From contig NZ_JBLLVA010000003.1 in the NCBI RefSeq assembly GCF_047739745.1, positions 186,001 through 250,000 on the forward strand: a DNA stretch of 64,000 nucleotides, read 5' to 3'. Position numbers and translations under genes: made by a program. Under the pieces are notes generated by a model that was not told the origin of the DNA, searched no databases, and saw only the letters and a program-made list of their open reading frames with translations. Each line of letters starts with the position of its first letter. Within the stretch, counting starts at the first letter, position 1. Origin of the DNA: Pseudaminobacter sp047739745 (GTDB taxonomy: Bacteria > Pseudomonadota > Alphaproteobacteria > Rhizobiales > Rhizobiaceae). Below are positions 32,953 through 40,865 of the stretch, one piece after another.

Positions 32953-33821
32953 CAGCCCCTCCCGAACAGAGCGGCGTTGGTGAGATTGCCATTGGCATCC
33001 CGCAGGGGCTTGCCGTTGATGGTTCCCGCTTGCCGAGTGTGGATCGGCTGACTGTCATCCGCCATACCATCGAACCGGCGGCTGATGACGTAGCGGACGA
33101 AGTGGACAGGCCGGTAGCTCGGATCGGATTGGCAGTAGGCGGTGAATGCCGGCAGCGACCTTGCCAGCAGGGCCTTGTCGTCATCCGCCAGCTTCTTCCA
33201 GGCGTTGAAGCCATCCTTCTTCGACATCAGCTTGTCGGTCGGATAAGCCTTCCAAACATCCTCGAAAGCGGGCGGGTACGAAATCCGGCCAGCGGCCGGT
33301 TTCGGACAAGAATCCTTTTCTTCCTTCTTCCTACCTCCTACCTCCTTCCTCTGCGGAGACTTTTCCGTACCGGTGGGGGACTGGTTCCGAACCGGTACGG
33401 AACCGTTGCCTCCTGAAGCGGTGTCTGGTTCGCAACGGTCGCCATCTGTTGGCTCACGATTTCCGCCTTCGGCTCCAGTGGCGGCAACGTATTTCAGGAC
33501 GGCTTCCGGAGCGGGGTGGACGTAGGTTGGCTTTTTGGGCCGCTGCCACTTCATGAAGTTCCGGATCGCTCCGTAACTTTTGCCGCCGACTTCAAACTTA
33601 AGCACCTGGTTGTTCGCAACCAGTTCCTCCATCAGCGGGATCATGTCTTCGTTGTCGGCAGGGAAAAGCTGCATCTTGAGGGTGAGCGGCTTCCATTCGA
33701 AAACACCGTGATCGTCGGCGAGATTGCGCAGGCCGAGCGCGAGCAGGCGTGCGGGATATGACATGCAGACGAAATCTTCGTCAGACCACTGGCCTGGGTG
33801 GTTCGATCTGATCCGTGCCAT
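32952..33821 (-). CDS. Phage replication protein
   Basis: The 289-residue protein has an N-terminal winged-helix-type part (RSNHPGQWSDEDFVCMSYPA; RNLADDHGVFEWKPLTLK), a flexible Lys/Glu-rich middle and a C-terminal module (FEDVWKAYPTDKLMSKKDGF; FVRYVISRRFDG). This layout is found in phage replication initiators that load the helicase. ATG 33821 overlaps the preceding stop (TGATG). The next gene is the primase-helicase. The family name is not certain. Confidence 0.75.
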   Translation of the reverse strand: MARIRSNHPGQWSDEDFVCMSYPARLLALGLRNLADDHGVFEWKPLTLKMQLFPADNEDMIPLMEELVANNQVLKFEVGGKSYGAIRNFMKWQRPKKPTYVHPAPEAVLKYVAATGAEGGNREPTDGDRCEPDTASGGNGSVPVRNQSPTGTEKSPQRKEVGGRKKEEKDSCPKPAAGRISYPPAFEDVWKAYPTDKLMSKKDGFNAWKKLADDDKALLARSLPAFTAYCQSDPSYRPVHFVRYVISRRFDGMADDSQPIHTRQAGTINGKPLRDANGNLTNAALFGRG

Positions 33822-34060
33822 CAGGTCGCGCCTCCGAGATGCCCGGACGGGAACGGCACGATGCTTGCAGACGGCAGCCGCTGGTTTCTGACCGGCCACT
33901 TCTCAGTGCCGCCGAGATAGAGGTTCTGGAAGTTCACCCATGCCAGCGCCGTCGCTCGCGCGTCGGCAAAGGTCATGGTCTGATCGGATTTGATCTTGGC
34001 TGCGCGCCATTCTTCAAACGCCGCAAAAGCCTCCGTGTCGTACTGGTTGGGGGCGCTCAT
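33821..34060 (-). CDS. Small early phage protein
   Basis: The 79-residue protein (AFAAFEEWRAAKIKSDQTMT; ADARATALAWVNFQNLYLGG) is helical at its start. Coupled to both neighbours by overlapping start/stop codons (34057-34060 and 33821-33823). No family recognised; function unknown. Confidence 0.55.
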   Translation of the reverse strand: MSAPNQYDTEAFAAFEEWRAAKIKSDQTMTFADARATALAWVNFQNLYLGGTEKWPVRNQRLPSASIVPFPSGHLGGAT

Positions 34061-34251
34061 GCTGCGGCCCCCCTCTTCCTAGCAGCATCCACGGCATCTA
34101 GGATTTCAGACTGCGACCAGCGTGACAGGCTGCCGAGCTTGACCGGCTTGGGCAGGGTGCCATCCGCGATGCGGCGGTAGAGTGTGGGAATGCTGATCTG
34201 CATGAAATCAGCAACCTCACGGGCTTTCAGGAGGGGATCGATGGCGTTCAT
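34057..34251 (-). CDS. AlpA-like DNA-binding protein
   Basis: The 64-residue protein (LLKAREVADFMQISIPTLYR; IADGTLPKPVKLGSLSRW) is a MerR-like winged HTH of the AlpA/excisionase group. Such proteins act as directionality factors or promoter activators. It lies in the early operon upstream of the replication genes, so regulating these is likely. Overlaps neighbours by 4 nt at each end. Confidence 0.82.
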   Translation of the reverse strand: MNAIDPLLKAREVADFMQISIPTLYRRIADGTLPKPVKLGSLSRWSQSEILDAVDAARKRGAAA

Positions 34252-34631
34252 GGGCGATCCCCCATGCTGGAGGCGATTCGCGAGAGTTCACCGATGACCC
34301 CTTCGGGTCGCTCAGTGCCGCCCAGGTATCCTTGCGCAAGCAAATAGAACTTTCGGTCGTAATCTGCGGGTGTGAGCGCTGGCTTGGTCTCTACGATCTT
34401 CTCTATGGCTGCGATCTCGCCAGCGAGCGCATCGCAGAAATCATCGAGAACTATCCCAGCCTTGTTGTAGGTTTCATCAACCTCGCCGTGCTCCGTGGTA
34501 AAGCGTGGCTGCTCCTGAAGCCCAGAAAGAACATCAAAGACGGTACGGAACGCGTCATTGAGGGCATAGAGTTGACAGATCGACAAGCCGTCGGTCTTGA
34601 AGCCGAGGGGGTGCTTGATGGCGGAACTCAT
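34248..34631 (-). CDS. Hypothetical early phage protein
   Basis: The 127-residue mostly helical protein (YALNDAFRTVFDVLSGLQEQ; AGIVLDDFCDALAGEIAAIE) has no recognised domain. Translation is coupled upstream and downstream (4-nt overlaps). Probably cytoplasmic, since no hydrophobic segment is present. Confidence 0.55.
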   Translation of the reverse strand: MSSAIKHPLGFKTDGLSICQLYALNDAFRTVFDVLSGLQEQPRFTTEHGEVDETYNKAGIVLDDFCDALAGEIAAIEKIVETKPALTPADYDRKFYLLAQGYLGGTERPEGVIGELSRIASSMGDRP

Positions 34632-34864
34632 TTGGCGCCACCTTTCAGCCCTTCCTGACGTTCAAGCGCATCGTGCATGATGCCGGCAAACTCGCCGGCC
34701 AGCGCCAGTGCCTGCTCAATCTCCCCACCAAGGCGTGCCGCTTCATCACCGGAGGAAATACGCTCGGCCACGAATTGACATAAGTGGATGAGAGCCTGGG
34801 CCTGATAGCTGCAATCCATCAGTTGGTCGGCACTCATGTCTGTTTGGGGAATGAAGCGGCTCAT
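34628..34864 (-). CDS. Hypothetical early phage protein
   Basis: The 78-residue helical protein (SADQLMDCSYQAQALIHLCQ; IEQALALAGEFAGIMHDALE) lacks known motifs. Its ATG overlaps the stop of the Tat-signal gene (ATGA at 34861-34864). The amphipathic helices suggest oligomerisation; nothing more can be said. Confidence 0.55.
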   Translation of the reverse strand: MSRFIPQTDMSADQLMDCSYQAQALIHLCQFVAERISSGDEAARLGGEIEQALALAGEFAGIMHDALERQEGLKGGAK

Positions 34865-35238
34865 GCGTCACCGCCTTCCGCGGCGAACATGCCGTTATCG
34901 ATTTTCAGCTGCTCGCGGGTAGCATCGAAGTAGACGGATTTGCAGTTTTCTATCCCCTCTCCACCGCCGTATCCGTGCCCGCACACAAGGATCGTCACTG
35001 AGCCCGCACCACCTGCCCGCGCTAGGCGGACAAGCTCTTGAACATGCCAAATTACTTTCTCGCGGGGCGTCATTTCTGGTTCGGCCGCAACCGCTGGAGC
35101 GGCGACCGCGACTGCCGCGCCGGCCATCGCAGTGTTGAGGAGAAAGCGGCGGCGGCTGATTTCACGCAAAGCGGAAGCGGTCGACTGGGCGTCGTCCAGG
35201 TTGATTTTTGGCGCGGTAATGCTATGTTCAGGCATCAT
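34861..35238 (-). CDS. Small protein with a twin-arginine signal
   Basis: After a short N-terminus the protein has the motif SRRRFLLN, a hydrophobic Ala/Val stretch (TAMAGAAVAVAAPAVAAEP) and an Ala-x-Ala cleavage site. This is a textbook Tat signal peptide, which would export the folded protein to the periplasm. The mature part (about 70 residues; VSILVCGHGYGGG-like segment VTILVCGHGYGGGEGIENC) has no known family. ATG 35238 is chosen because AAGGA lies 8 nt before it; 35247 is possible. Phage early operons rarely encode Tat substrates. Confidence 0.65.
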   Translation of the reverse strand: MMPEHSITAPKINLDDAQSTASALREISRRRFLLNTAMAGAAVAVAAPAVAAEPEMTPREKVIWHVQELVRLARAGGAGSVTILVCGHGYGGGEGIENCKSVYFDATREQLKIDNGMFAAEGGDA

Positions 35239-35249
35239 CTTTTCCATCC

Positions 35250-35441
35250 TTACGCGGGTTGGCGGGTGACATGGCTCGGCGAGGCGGCAACCTCGACCGG
35301 GCCTTTTGCTTTCATGGCCGCGCGAATGGCGCGGACGATCTCACTGTTTTGAGAACTGGCGTTCTCCCGAGCTTCGGCCTTAATGAAGGCTTTCACATCA
35401 GGCGGCAGGCGCACAGCAACCTGAGGGTCGTTTCGAGCCAT
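35250..35441 (-). CDS. Arc-family ribbon-helix-helix repressor
   Basis: The 63-residue Arc/MetJ-type protein has the beta strand VAVRLPPDVKAFI and helices AEARENASSQNSEIVRAIRA. It should bind DNA as a dimer of dimers. GGAG precedes the ATG at 35441. It is the first gene of the early minus-strand operon and faces the operator triplet, so it likely regulates itself and the divergent gene. Confidence 0.87.
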   Translation of the reverse strand: MARNDPQVAVRLPPDVKAFIKAEARENASSQNSEIVRAIRAAMKAKGPVEVAASPSHVTRQPA

Positions 35442-35461
35442 TGATCTCCACTCTTCGAATC

Positions 35462-35476
35462 ATCGCCTAGTGCGAT
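35462..35476. promoter_or_regulatory. Operator 1 of the Arc switch
   Basis: ATCGCCTAGTGCGAT, with inverted arms ATCGC/GCGAT. Nearest the minus-strand Arc gene start (21 bp from its ATG). Confidence 0.8.
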
Positions 35477-35488
35477 AGGATTAACCAT

Positions 35489-35503
35489 ATCGCCTAATGC
35501 GAT
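35489..35503. promoter_or_regulatory. Operator 2 of the Arc switch
   Basis: ATCGCCTAATGCGAT: one base differs from operators 1 and 3 (A for G in the centre). Centre 27 bp from operator 1. Confidence 0.8.
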
Positions 35504-35522
35504 AATTGCGTCAAGGACTTTT

Positions 35523-35537
35523 ATCGCCTAGTGCGAT
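35523..35537. promoter_or_regulatory. Operator 3 of the Arc switch
   Basis: ATCGCCTAGTGCGAT, identical to operator 1, 34 bp from operator 2 and about 29 bp upstream of the plus-strand gene start. Confidence 0.8.
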
Positions 35538-35565
35538 ACGCTGCGGGAAATGAAGGATTGCCGTG

Positions 35566-36423
35566 ATGGCGCAGGACTCAAAAAGCCGAAAACTTGATCA
35601 GTACATTGTCCGCTTTCCGGACGGAATGCGCGATGAACTCAAGGAGTTGGCGGCCGAGCACAATCGGTCGCTCAACGCCGAAATCATTGCTCGCCTTGCA
35701 GAGTTTCAGGAGATGGACGAGCGTCTTTACGGCTCGATCCTGAAGAACGAACAGCTGAGTGCTGAAGTTTCGAGACTGAGCAAAATCGAAGAGCAGTTTG
35801 ACGTAATTAAATCTCGCTTCTTTGACGAGAATCATCAACTAAAACCGGTCCTTACCGTGCCCGCCGATTTGCTTGACCGCATCAAAAAGGCCGCCAAGCA
35901 CAATCATCGGAGCGTGGAGGGGGAGGTAATTGCCACTCTCGAAGAGGCTTACCCCTCTCCGCGCTTGGTAACCCCTTTTTCCGATTTGAAAATGTTTGTT
36001 CTACAGTGGCATTCAGAGTGTTGGCATCCTCTAGATTGGGATTCTTGGATGCGGTTTAGATCAGGTGAATCTGTTCCGAGAATTACCGACAAAATGTCAG
36101 AAGAACATAACTATTTTGTTGTTTTAGTATTTGATGAAGAAGATATGTTATGTAACATTATTGTACATAACTATCTCACAAAGGAAGGTTGTTATGTAAG
36201 CGCTGCCTTCGAGAATTTTAACGAAGAAGATATAAGAGACTATAATCGCTTTATGACCGCGGCCTCCGCCACGCCGGATGACGAAAAACGGCTAAATGAA
36301 CTTCGAAGCAAGATGAATCCGGCTTTCCTGCTCCCGCCGAGCTCAATTGCAAAACTCAGAGAGACATTGAAAGACCTTGCACCTGAAAATGTTCTCGACA
36401 CCCTTTTAGCTCGGGTCTCCTAA
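35566..36423 (+). CDS. Regulator with two ribbon-helix-helix domains and an unknown C-terminal domain
   Basis: The protein of about 285 residues has two Arc-like domains in one chain: residues about 10-45 (YIVRFPDGMRDELKELAAEH, then NRSLNAEIIARL) and about 94-130 (LTVPADLLDRIKKAAKHNHR, then SVEGEVIATLEEA). A coiled linker separates them. The C-terminal half (about 140-285) is AT-rich in its codons (35990-36260) and has no known family. One chain carrying two such domains would mimic a dimer and could bind paired operators. It diverges from the Arc gene across the three operators. ATG 35566 or GTG 35563 may be used; AAGGA lies upstream. Confidence 0.75.
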   Translation: MAQDSKSRKLDQYIVRFPDGMRDELKELAAEHNRSLNAEIIARLAEFQEMDERLYGSILKNEQLSAEVSRLSKIEEQFDVIKSRFFDENHQLKPVLTVPADLLDRIKKAAKHNHRSVEGEVIATLEEAYPSPRLVTPFSDLKMFVLQWHSECWHPLDWDSWMRFRSGESVPRITDKMSEEHNYFVVLVFDEEDMLCNIIVHNYLTKEGCYVSAAFENFNEEDIRDYNRFMTAASATPDDEKRLNELRSKMNPAFLLPPSSIAKLRETLKDLAPENVLDTLLARVS

Positions 36424-36672
36424 CTCTCGTCCTGATGCAATCTCTCCAAACGCCTCCATTTCGTTCCGGCGCTGTTTCGACCTGCCTATCGAACGCGCCG
36501 AGCTATTGTTGAGTGTTCGATGACCGCCACGCGTGCTGACAAACGACCAGTCCTCCGCCTCGCTCTGAGCAGAACGGAAGTAGCTCTCGCTATTGGTGTC
36601 AGCGTGAATTCGGTCGATCGAATGATTGCAGAAGGTGCTCTGCCGGGGCCGCGCTGACGTGACCCCCATTTC

Positions 36673-37602
36673 TCATCCAGCCATGACGAGAGTCCTGGGT
36701 TGATCTGAACCTTTGTTGTTGTGGTTGACAAGAGGTCGGCACACGGAGCCGTTCTCTTGCGCAGTGTGCTGGCCGGTATGGCCGCAGAAGGCGCCGGCAT
36801 AGGCCTTAGGCGTCATCCAGCCGAGCCTGGAGTGCGGCCGCTCCTCATTGTAGTCGCGACGCCAGGCCTCGAGCACAGCACGAGCGTGCGGCAGCGAGCG
36901 GAACAGCACCTCATTCAGCAGCTCGTCTCTGAGCCGCCCGTTGAAGCTCTCCACAAAGCCGTTCTGCTGCGGCTTTCCCGGTGCGATGTAGTGCCAACCA
37001 ACGCCGGCCTGATCCGCCCAGCTCAGGATGGCGTTTGAAGTCAGCTCCGTTCCATTGTCGCTGACGATCCCGACGGGCTTGCCGCGAGCCTGCACGAGGC
37101 TGTCCAGCTCACGGGCGACCCGCAGGCCCGACAGCGAGGTGTCCGCCACCAGCGCCAGGCACTCGCGCGTGCAGTCGTCCACCACGGTCAGGATGCGAAA
37201 GCGGCGCCCATCGGTGAGTTGATCCGACACGAAGTCGAGGCTCCAGCGCTGGTTGGGCAGGAGCGGCAGATCGGCTGGCCGCCTGGTTCCGATCGCCCGC
37301 TTGCGACCCCCACGCCGGCGCACGCTCAGCTTCTCCTCACGGTAGATCCGCTCCACCCGTTTCCTGTTCACGACATGCCCCTCACGCCGCAACAGCACGT
37401 GCAAACGCCTGTAGCCAAAGCGCCGGCGCAGCTCTGCCAAAGCCTTCAGCCGTTCACGAAGCTCCAGATCGCTGCCGCGCGTCGCCTCATAGCGCACGCT
37501 CGTCCGGTCTGCCCCGACCACTCGGCACGCCCGCCGCTCGCTCATCCCGTGCCCTGTCATGAGATGCGCGACAGCTTCTCGCTTGACGGCGGGCGCTACC
37601 AT
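36673..37602 (-). CDS. IS3 OrfB (transposase catalytic domain)
   Basis: The 309-residue integrase-core protein has the HTH_21 entry (RRFGYRRLHVLLRREGHVVN) and DDE acids in WSLDFVSDQLTDGRRFRILT, GIVSDNGTELTS and QNGFVESFNGRLRDELLNE. These match IS3-family transposases. It overlaps orfA by 7 nt in the -1 frame. It ends just inside the left inverted repeat. Confidence 0.93.
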   Translation of the reverse strand: MVAPAVKREAVAHLMTGHGMSERRACRVVGADRTSVRYEATRGSDLELRERLKALAELRRRFGYRRLHVLLRREGHVVNRKRVERIYREEKLSVRRRGGRKRAIGTRRPADLPLLPNQRWSLDFVSDQLTDGRRFRILTVVDDCTRECLALVADTSLSGLRVARELDSLVQARGKPVGIVSDNGTELTSNAILSWADQAGVGWHYIAPGKPQQNGFVESFNGRLRDELLNEVLFRSLPHARAVLEAWRRDYNEERPHSRLGWMTPKAYAGAFCGHTGQHTAQENGSVCRPLVNHNNKGSDQPRTLVMAG

Positions 37603-37862
37603 TTTTTTCCAAGCAGATCCTTCAGCGCCGCATTGTCGAGCATGGCTTCGGCCAGCATCCGCTTGAGCCGAGTGTTCTCGTCTTCCAGCGTCTTCAGCCG
37701 CCTGGCCTCAGACACCTCCATGCCGCCGAACTTGGCCTTCCACTTGTAGAAAGTTGCTCCGCTGATGCCGTGCTTGCGGCACACCTCAGCCGTCGGCGTG
37801 CCCGCCTCCTGCTCGCGCAGGACCCCGATGATCTGCTCTTCAGTGAACCTTGATCGCCTCAT
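37596..37862 (-). CDS. IS3 OrfA (transposase N-terminal)
   Basis: The 88-residue protein has an HTH_Tnp_1 type domain (RSRFTEEQIIGVLREQEAG; EVCRKHGISGATFYKWKAKF) followed by a leucine-zipper-like helix (LEDENTRLKRMLAEAMLD). It ends GKKW at a run of seven A (37602-37608), where ribosomes should slip -1 into orfB to make the full transposase. Confidence 0.92.
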   Translation of the reverse strand: MRRSRFTEEQIIGVLREQEAGTPTAEVCRKHGISGATFYKWKAKFGGMEVSEARRLKTLEDENTRLKRMLAEAMLDNAALKDLLGKKW

Positions 37863-38530
37863 CCGTCCGTCCCTTTCCTTGGGCGGACTCTAGCCATTCC
37901 TGGAGGAAATTCAGGGGGTCACGTCAGCGCAAATGGCACTCGCGAAAGCTGTGGCTCGTATCGGAGCTCGAAGCGTATTTGAATGAATGGCCTACGGAAG
38001 GCGTGAGCGATCATCTAGACAATGAGCTGGTCGATGGGATGATCTTAGAGCGGGACAGCCGTGCAGCGGACGCGCTGCCGCTGCCGAGGTCTAAAGACGA
38101 TCCGATTCAGAAGCATTACGATCAGATTGGGTACGACCCATTGACGATGGATGGCTCAGACTACTCCAGGCTTTACCAGCAGGCTGAGGACCAATGGAAA
38201 GCATCGATTCCAGGAACGCCGCTCGGGAAACGAGAGCGCAATTCCCTAGCTCAGCTGGCCGTCCACGGCGTCGGTGTTCCCGTTCACTGGACGAAAATCA
38301 AGGGTTGCGGCGGTGACACTGAAGACCGATTGAAAGCACGGGGATTCTTAGAGACCCGGAATCACGCGAAGTTCCCAGACAGGATTGATAGCTACATACT
38401 GACCGAGTCCGGTCTGGAGGCTTGGCAGGCTCTTTCATCAGAAGAGCGAAAATAGCCAGCCCAGATTCGACATTTTGATCGACTCCCTCCATGTTGTTCG
38501 CGGGCTTGGGAGAATAATATATCAGTCTAC

Positions 38531-38803
38531 TTGGTAACTTGGGATCTGAATAAGCAGAGGGCTAATTACAGTCAGGCACGGCAAAACCTCATCAGTTACC
38601 TTTCCCATTACGAACACATCAAAGACTCCGGACTGGACTCGGTGTGGTTTATCAGTTCCGCGGCATCTGCAGACGCGCTCGATGCCGATATTCGAATCCG
38701 CATGGACACGAACGATCGATTGATCGTGACGAAACTCGTCTCGGGGCAGCATCAAGGCTGGCTCAGCAAGAACGTATGCGATTGGATCAACGCTCGCCTC
38801 TAA
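38531..38803 (+). CDS. SinR/Cas2-like small protein
   Basis: The 90-residue protein (VTWDLNKQRANYSQARQNLI; SADALDADIRIRMDTNDRLI; VSGQHQGWLSKNVCDWI) matches the SinR-like family related to the Cas2/VapD ferredoxin fold. Related proteins usually start MSVYLVTWDLNK. Here the in-frame codons before the TTG at 38531 read ATA TCA GTC TAC, with GGGAG 2-6 nt earlier. The start may be a rare ATA at 38519, a mutated ATG, or the TTG. No CRISPR array or cas genes are nearby. Function of the family is not established. Confidence 0.7.
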   Translation: MVTWDLNKQRANYSQARQNLISYLSHYEHIKDSGLDSVWFISSAASADALDADIRIRMDTNDRLIVTKLVSGQHQGWLSKNVCDWINARL

Positions 38804-38822
38804 TCGGCCAACAAGCCCGAAA

Positions 38823-39257
38823 ATGAAATCACCAGAACTCACGAGATTGGTCGTTGAGATCGAAAAATGGGATTGGAGCTATTCGCTCGGGGTTACCCAA
38901 CACTATCCTGGAAGGCGCGGAGAGTGGTTTCGCCAGGAATTTCGCCATCTCAAGTTTATAGGCAATTTGATCCGTCCAACCAGATTCAAGCTCCGGCGAG
39001 TGGAACTGATCCTTATTCCGGATGAGGTCGATCCCATCGAAGGGCCGTCACGAGGCCGTATCGGTCATCTTGGCCGTTCGAGAAAGCAGTGGGAGCCGCT
39101 CATTGGCATCCCCGCCAGCGCGCTCGCCCCTCTTTTGACTGTCGCAGACCGGTTGAAGTTTATGGTTTTGGAAGTGAGTTCAGATATCAATCGAAAAGCG
39201 GACATTCATTCCCTGTCATTGGAAATGACCATCGATGATGAAACTCTCAATTCATAG
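38823..39257 (+). CDS. Hypothetical protein
   Basis: The 144-residue protein (IEKWDWSYSLGVTQHYPGRR; LKFIGNLIRPTRFKLRRVEL; IPASALAPLLTVADRLKFMV) has no known domain. It lies 19 bp after the SinR-like gene and is followed by an excisionase-like gene, so the three may share one transcript. Possible beta-rich protein; function unknown. Confidence 0.6.
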   Translation: MKSPELTRLVVEIEKWDWSYSLGVTQHYPGRRGEWFRQEFRHLKFIGNLIRPTRFKLRRVELILIPDEVDPIEGPSRGRIGHLGRSRKQWEPLIGIPASALAPLLTVADRLKFMVLEVSSDINRKADIHSLSLEMTIDDETLNS

Positions 39258-39276
39258 CGTCCCCCGAGGCTGATCG

Positions 39277-39507
39277 ATGACTGAAGAACGGAAGCTGCCA
39301 CGAGTCTTAACCCCGAAAATGGTTGCCGATTTGTGGCTCTGTTCCGAGCGTCACGTACGAAACCTCATCAACAGGGGCGAACTTAACTCGTTTCAACTCG
39401 GGGGCAAACTTCTTCGGATCAGAGCCCAGGATGTCGTAGAATTCGAAAAGAGAAATGCAACGCCGGCGTGGCCGCATGAATCTCCTGCTGTGCCCGGCGA
39501 CCCCTAG
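39277..39507 (+). CDS. Excisionase-like HTH protein
   Basis: The 76-residue winged-helix protein has the typical HTH_17/excisionase layout (RVLTPKMVADLWLCSERHVR; LINRGELNSFQLGGKLLRI; RAQDVVEFEKRN). GAGG lies 7 nt before the ATG at 39277. The gene is convergent with the integrase, which starts 84 bp away at the other end of the pair. This makes it the best candidate for the directionality factor. Confidence 0.8.
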   Translation: MTEERKLPRVLTPKMVADLWLCSERHVRNLINRGELNSFQLGGKLLRIRAQDVVEFEKRNATPAWPHESPAVPGDP

Positions 39508-39590
39508 GAATTACGCCAGGTTAGCAACCCGACAACCTTTCCCACTCACAGGCCCGGCAACCCGCGACGCTGGGCGTCGCTTCACATATT

Positions 39591-40751
39591 TTATTTTTTG
39601 CCGGCCACGTATGCCCCCCATTTCTTCATGACGGCCCGTCTCTGCTCTAGGTAGTCCGTTCTGCGATAGGCCCGCTCGACGGCGCCGCCGACAATATGCC
39701 CCAGCACGGTTTCCGCCACCTCATGTGGCGTGTCTGTGGTGTCGGCGATCCAGTCGCGTAGCGATGAACGGAAGCCGTGCGGCCGGTACTCCATCTTTGC
39801 CCGTTGCATGAACATGCCCATGGTCATGTCCGAGATGACCCCCTTGCGGATGCTTGGGAATAGGTGGCCGCTACGGGCATGGCGTCGGGCTTGCTCGATT
39901 ACTGCCACGGCTTCGGTCGATAGCGGCACCCGGAAATCGACTGTTGCGTCCCTCCTGCCCTTCATCATTGCGGCCGGAATGGTCCAAACATCGCCGTCGA
40001 TCTGGTCTTCATGGATATGTCGCAGCGGCCCGGAACGAACGCCAGTGAGTATCAGGAGCCGCAAGGCAAGATGTGTGACCGTGCCGTCGCTCAAGGATTG
40101 GTAGAAGGCCGGAACGTCCTTCCATGGCATGGCGGGTATGTTCGCGGGCTTGTGTCGCGATTTACCCAGAAGAGCACGGGCCTTGTCCGTTGCCTGCAGA
40201 TCAACGTCTAGGCCGAGCGCCGCGGCGTGGCGCATGACGATCGCAAGCCGGTTTAGCGCCTTCCTCGCCGTCTCAGCCTTCGTGTGCCAAATTGGCGCTA
40301 GCGTGTCGCGAATGTCCTTCTGGTCCAAATCTGCTACAGGCACCTTGCCGAGCTTCGGCAGGATATGAAGTTCGATCGGCGTGAACCAGCGGCCGGCCTT
40401 GCCGTCGCCTTTCAACTCGGCTTTGCGCGCCTCGAATGCATCTTCGGCGATATCCTTCAGCAAATGGATATTACGAGCGGCTTCTCGACGCTTGCGCTCG
40501 CGCTGTTTGATAGGGTCTATCCCCGCACGAACCACCTTTCGGCACTCGCTAGCCGTCTCGCGCGCTTCCTTAAGAGATACATGGGTTGCAGAGCCTAAAC
40601 CCATCTCACGACGTCGGCCGTGGATCGTGAATCTGAGCACCCATTGTGCACCATTTTCACGCTTATAGAGCCATAGGCCGCCGCCATCGGCATGTTTACC
40701 TTCCGGAAGCGATGCAACACCCTTCACAGTCAGTCTGTTCATCACTCCCAT
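39591..40751 (-). CDS. int: Tyrosine-type phage integrase
   Basis: The 386-residue integrase has an arm-binding DUF4102-type N-terminus (HADGGGLWLYKRENGAQWVL; GSATHVSLKEARETASEC). The catalytic residues are R in TGVRSGPLRHI, K in AAMMKGRRDA, HxxR in PHGFRSSLRDW, H in LGHIVGG and Y in RRTDYLEQRR. It would carry out site-specific integration and excision. The start is ATG 40751 (GGAG upstream). Integrases of this group often use tRNA genes, but no tRNA gene is next to it. Confidence 0.92.
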   Translation of the reverse strand: MGVMNRLTVKGVASLPEGKHADGGGLWLYKRENGAQWVLRFTIHGRRREMGLGSATHVSLKEARETASECRKVVRAGIDPIKQRERKRREAARNIHLLKDIAEDAFEARKAELKGDGKAGRWFTPIELHILPKLGKVPVADLDQKDIRDTLAPIWHTKAETARKALNRLAIVMRHAAALGLDVDLQATDKARALLGKSRHKPANIPAMPWKDVPAFYQSLSDGTVTHLALRLLILTGVRSGPLRHIHEDQIDGDVWTIPAAMMKGRRDATVDFRVPLSTEAVAVIEQARRHARSGHLFPSIRKGVISDMTMGMFMQRAKMEYRPHGFRSSLRDWIADTTDTPHEVAETVLGHIVGGAVERAYRRTDYLEQRRAVMKKWGAYVAGKK

Positions 40752-40865
40752 GGCCGCTCCACCCCACGTTTTCACGTCCCCCGAAATGTCCCCTTCTACT
40801 TCCGCGCTAGGGTGAAATTCGGTGATAAAATGTGATACAGAACGAAACGGGAATGGCAAGTGCAA

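Larger units (their letters stand above)
36655..37926 (-). mobile_element. IS3-family insertion sequence (IS407-like)
   Basis: 1272 bp, with 13-bp terminal inverted repeats TGACGTGACCCCC (36655-36667 and 37914-37926 inverted) and a 4-bp target duplication GCGC (36651-36654, 37927-37930). It has two overlapping frames with a run of seven A in orfA just before orfB. The 4-bp duplication and orfA/orfB sequence suit the IS407 subgroup. Complete and apparently able to move. Confidence 0.92.
36520..38455 (+). pseudogene. HTH (excisionase-like) gene split by an IS element
   Basis: The left part (36520-36654, 45 codons) reads as an HTH protein (VALAIGVSVNSVDRMIAEGA). The right part (37931-38455) continues with KWHSRKLWLVSELEAYLNEW to a stop at 38453-38455. 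Removing 36655-37926 and one copy of the 4-bp duplication GCGC joins both in frame into a protein of 219 residues. The C-terminal half (GDTEDRLKARGFLETRN; DSYILTESGLEAWQAL) looks like a second winged-helix. It was probably a phage regulator. The IS insertion has killed it unless the fragments act separately. Confidence 0.82.

Noticed and set aside
38519..38803. CRISPR link suggested by the Cas2-like protein
   Set aside because: No repeat-spacer array, no cas1 or other cas gene in the window; SinR-like proteins are not evidence for CRISPR.
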